This document shows, piece by piece, positions 63,941 through 64,000 of a stretch of DNA of 64,000 nt (its first letter is position 1; every line of letters starts with the position of its first letter). The stretch spans positions 75,473 to 139,472 of the forward strand of contig NZ_BMPE01000009.1 of assembly GCF_014647435.1 (NCBI RefSeq), in the 5' to 3' direction. The notes beneath the pieces were generated by a model. That model ran no database searches, had not been told where the DNA came from, and was given only the letters and a program-made list of their open reading frames with translations. The DNA comes from Deinococcus radiotolerans (lineage in GTDB: Bacteria; Deinococcota; Deinococci; Deinococcales; Deinococcaceae). The position numbers were made by a program, and so were the translations under genes.

Positions 63941-64000
63941 TGCTCCAGTTTTGACTTCAAGCGGCGTTACGAGCGTTCGCCGATGAGGTGAGTGTAGACC
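63937..64000 (-). mobile_element. Probable insertion-sequence end with transposase C-terminus
   Basis: Past the break in the hydrolase gene, the minus strand reads VYTHLIGERS then TAA (63967-63969), which looks like a transposase tail. About 30 bases lie between that stop and the break, as expected for an IS terminal repeat. Only 64 bases are visible, so neither the family nor the exact terminus can be fixed. Confidence 0.35.

Overview
The window is about 64 kb of very GC-rich chromosomal or megaplasmid DNA, most likely from a Deinococcus. Three things point there: diderm-type surface proteins (a large C-terminal beta-barrel protein), many promoters with a TAnnnT hexamer only 5-7 bases ahead of the start codon and no Shine-Dalgarno (the leaderless architecture reported for Deinococcus), and the gene families present. 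No rRNA, tRNA or CRISPR array was seen.

Layout. 1-3.3 kb (minus): the end of a response regulator, its sensor kinase, and an MFS exporter that diverges from an ArsR-like regulator (3389-4015) across a perfect inverted-repeat operator. 4.2-5.2 kb: class-3 type L-asparaginase. 5.4-13.5 kb: a complete trans-4-hydroxy-L-proline catabolic operon (epimerase, three-part D-hydroxyproline dehydrogenase, deaminase, alpha-ketoglutarate semialdehyde dehydrogenase, periplasmic binding protein), with a divergent PAS-AraC regulator. 14.1-15.5 kb: PAS-GGDEF diguanylate cyclase. 15.8-25.9 kb: an L-arabinose locus made of a LacI-type regulator and a seven-gene minus-strand operon (binding protein, ATPase, two permeases, araB, araD, araA). 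The same 14-bp operator sits at the same place in both promoters. 26-30 kb: a low-density region with a small Cys/His protein, an HD-GYP protein, three single-domain response regulators and decayed sequence. 30.1-32.4 kb: a family-B DNA polymerase with intact proofreading and polymerase motifs. 32.8-35.4 kb: a quinone-stress (mhq-like) operon of MarR repressor, DoxX protein, VOC dioxygenase and esterase, with two matching MarR operators. 35.8-38.6 kb: CotH kinase-like protein, VTC polyphosphate-polymerase-like protein and DUF4956 membrane protein as one overlapping operon. 39-39.9 kb: an SDR gene with an in-frame amber codon. 40.3-43.3 kb: a BTAD/NB-ARC-like/TPR regulator. 43.6-45 kb: two DUF2382 stress proteins. 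45.6-47.5 kb: a small RHH-like protein, a 39-codon coupled ORF and a K+/H+ or Na+/H+ antiporter. 48.1-53.7 kb: two sensor-kinase-like proteins that both appear to have Arg in place of the phosphoacceptor His; the larger is split by a (G)8 tract. 54.3-61.9 kb: two giant exported proteins, one a beta-barrel protein with an in-frame amber, the other a repeat protein of Ig-like domains. 62.4-63 kb: a second ArsR-like regulator, paralogous to the first, with a related operator. 63.3-64 kb: a beta-lactamase-fold hydrolase that is broken, probably by an insertion sequence running off the right edge.

The most notable points are the shared operator logic of the two ArsR-like paralogues, the two adjacent His-to-Arg kinases with a homopolymer frameshift, the CotH-VTC-DUF4956 operon, the giant surface-protein pair with an amber codon, and the stand-alone family-B polymerase. 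All functional names come from reading motifs; no database search was run.
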